Notes under the pieces: model-generated
Told to the model about the DNA's origin: nothing
What the model saw: only the letters and a program-made list of their open reading frames with translations
Database searches by the model: none
Assembly (NCBI GenBank): GCA_043739325.1
Contig: JAYUFK010000081.1
Span: 1 to 17,275 of the forward strand
Source: Roseiarcus sp043739325
GTDB taxonomy: Bacteria > Pseudomonadota > Alphaproteobacteria > Rhizobiales > Beijerinckiaceae
Direction of reading: 5' to 3'
Length of the DNA stretch: 17,275 bases
Made by a program: the position numbers and the translations under genes
In this document: in pieces, positions 17,212-17,275 of the stretch
Layout: every line of letters starts with the position of its first letter
Numbering within the stretch: the first letter of the stretch is position 1

Positions 17212-17275
17212 ATGAAAATCATCATCAATGACGCGCCCCGCGAGCTCGACGCCGATACGTTGGCCGCCGCCCTCG
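17212..17275 (+). CDS. thiS: Sulfur carrier protein ThiS, 3' partial
   Basis: Beginning of a small ubiquitin-fold sulfur carrier that delivers sulfur for the thiazole ring. Only the first 21 codons are in the window. They read MKIIINDAPRELDADTLAAAL, with the first beta strand (KIIIND), the hairpin and the start of the helix, as in ThiS proteins of about 65 residues. GAGG at 17203-17206 lies five bases before the ATG. Position after thiC and thiO agrees with the common alphaproteobacterial thiCOSGE order. The diagnostic C-terminal Gly-Gly lies beyond the edge, so the call rests on the N-terminus and context. Confidence 0.85.
   Translation, partial: MKIIINDAPRELDADTLAAAL

Overview
The window is GC-rich, gene-dense chromosomal DNA from an alphaproteobacterium, most likely of the order Hyphomicrobiales (Rhizobiales; a Beijerinckiaceae/Methylocystaceae-type organism is my best guess). 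This rests on a GT21-type ceramide glucosyltransferase, a DUF2865 protein, the short alphaproteobacterial type of GltX, a CIO-type cytochrome bd, a TPP-riboswitch-led thiC-thiO-thiS cluster, and hairpin repeats of a kind common in these genomes. The placement is inferred from protein character, not from a search. No phage, transposase, CRISPR array, rRNA or tRNA gene was seen.

Layout. 1-1652 (+): the 3' part of a sugar-type ABC importer ATPase followed by an SDR dehydrogenase, which looks like the end of a carbohydrate or polyol uptake and oxidation operon. 1637-2773 (-): a membrane glycosyltransferase resembling ceramide glucosyltransferase. 2845-4194 (+): glutamyl-tRNA synthetase. 4157-5347 (-): a secreted or membrane-anchored cysteine-containing DUF2865 protein. 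5614-7401 (+): exonuclease VII large subunit with a long C-terminal part. 7412-8173 (-): a class I glutamine amidotransferase-like protein. 8174-8475: a 302-base divergent intergenic region with two dyads. 8476-9864 (+): a DUF2142 polytopic membrane protein. 9867-10655 (-): a membrane-anchored protein of unknown family. 10885-13295 (+): cydAB-type cytochrome bd oxidase, preceded by a candidate promoter and a six-codon upstream ORF. 13323-13727 (-): a small conserved-looking hypothetical. 13838-17275 (+): candidate promoter, TPP riboswitch, thiC, an inverted-repeat element, thiO, a second palindromic repeat, and the start of thiS.

How the genes work together. The thiamine cluster is the clearest functional unit. 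ThiC makes the pyrimidine moiety (HMP-P); ThiO and ThiS feed the thiazole branch, and the rest of that branch probably lies beyond the window edge. The riboswitch provides feedback from thiamine pyrophosphate. CydA and CydB form one terminal oxidase and are joined by an ATGA overlap. The remaining genes are mostly single-gene housekeeping or envelope functions arranged in alternating orientation. All five convergent gene pairs either overlap at their 3' ends or are separated by under 30 bases.

Nothing here is a self-evident new system. The points most worth a second look are the micro-ORF coupled to cydA, the repeat whose hairpin carries the thiO ribosome binding site, the palindromic repeat splitting thiO from thiS, and three uncharacterised proteins (4157-5347, 9867-10655, 13323-13727).
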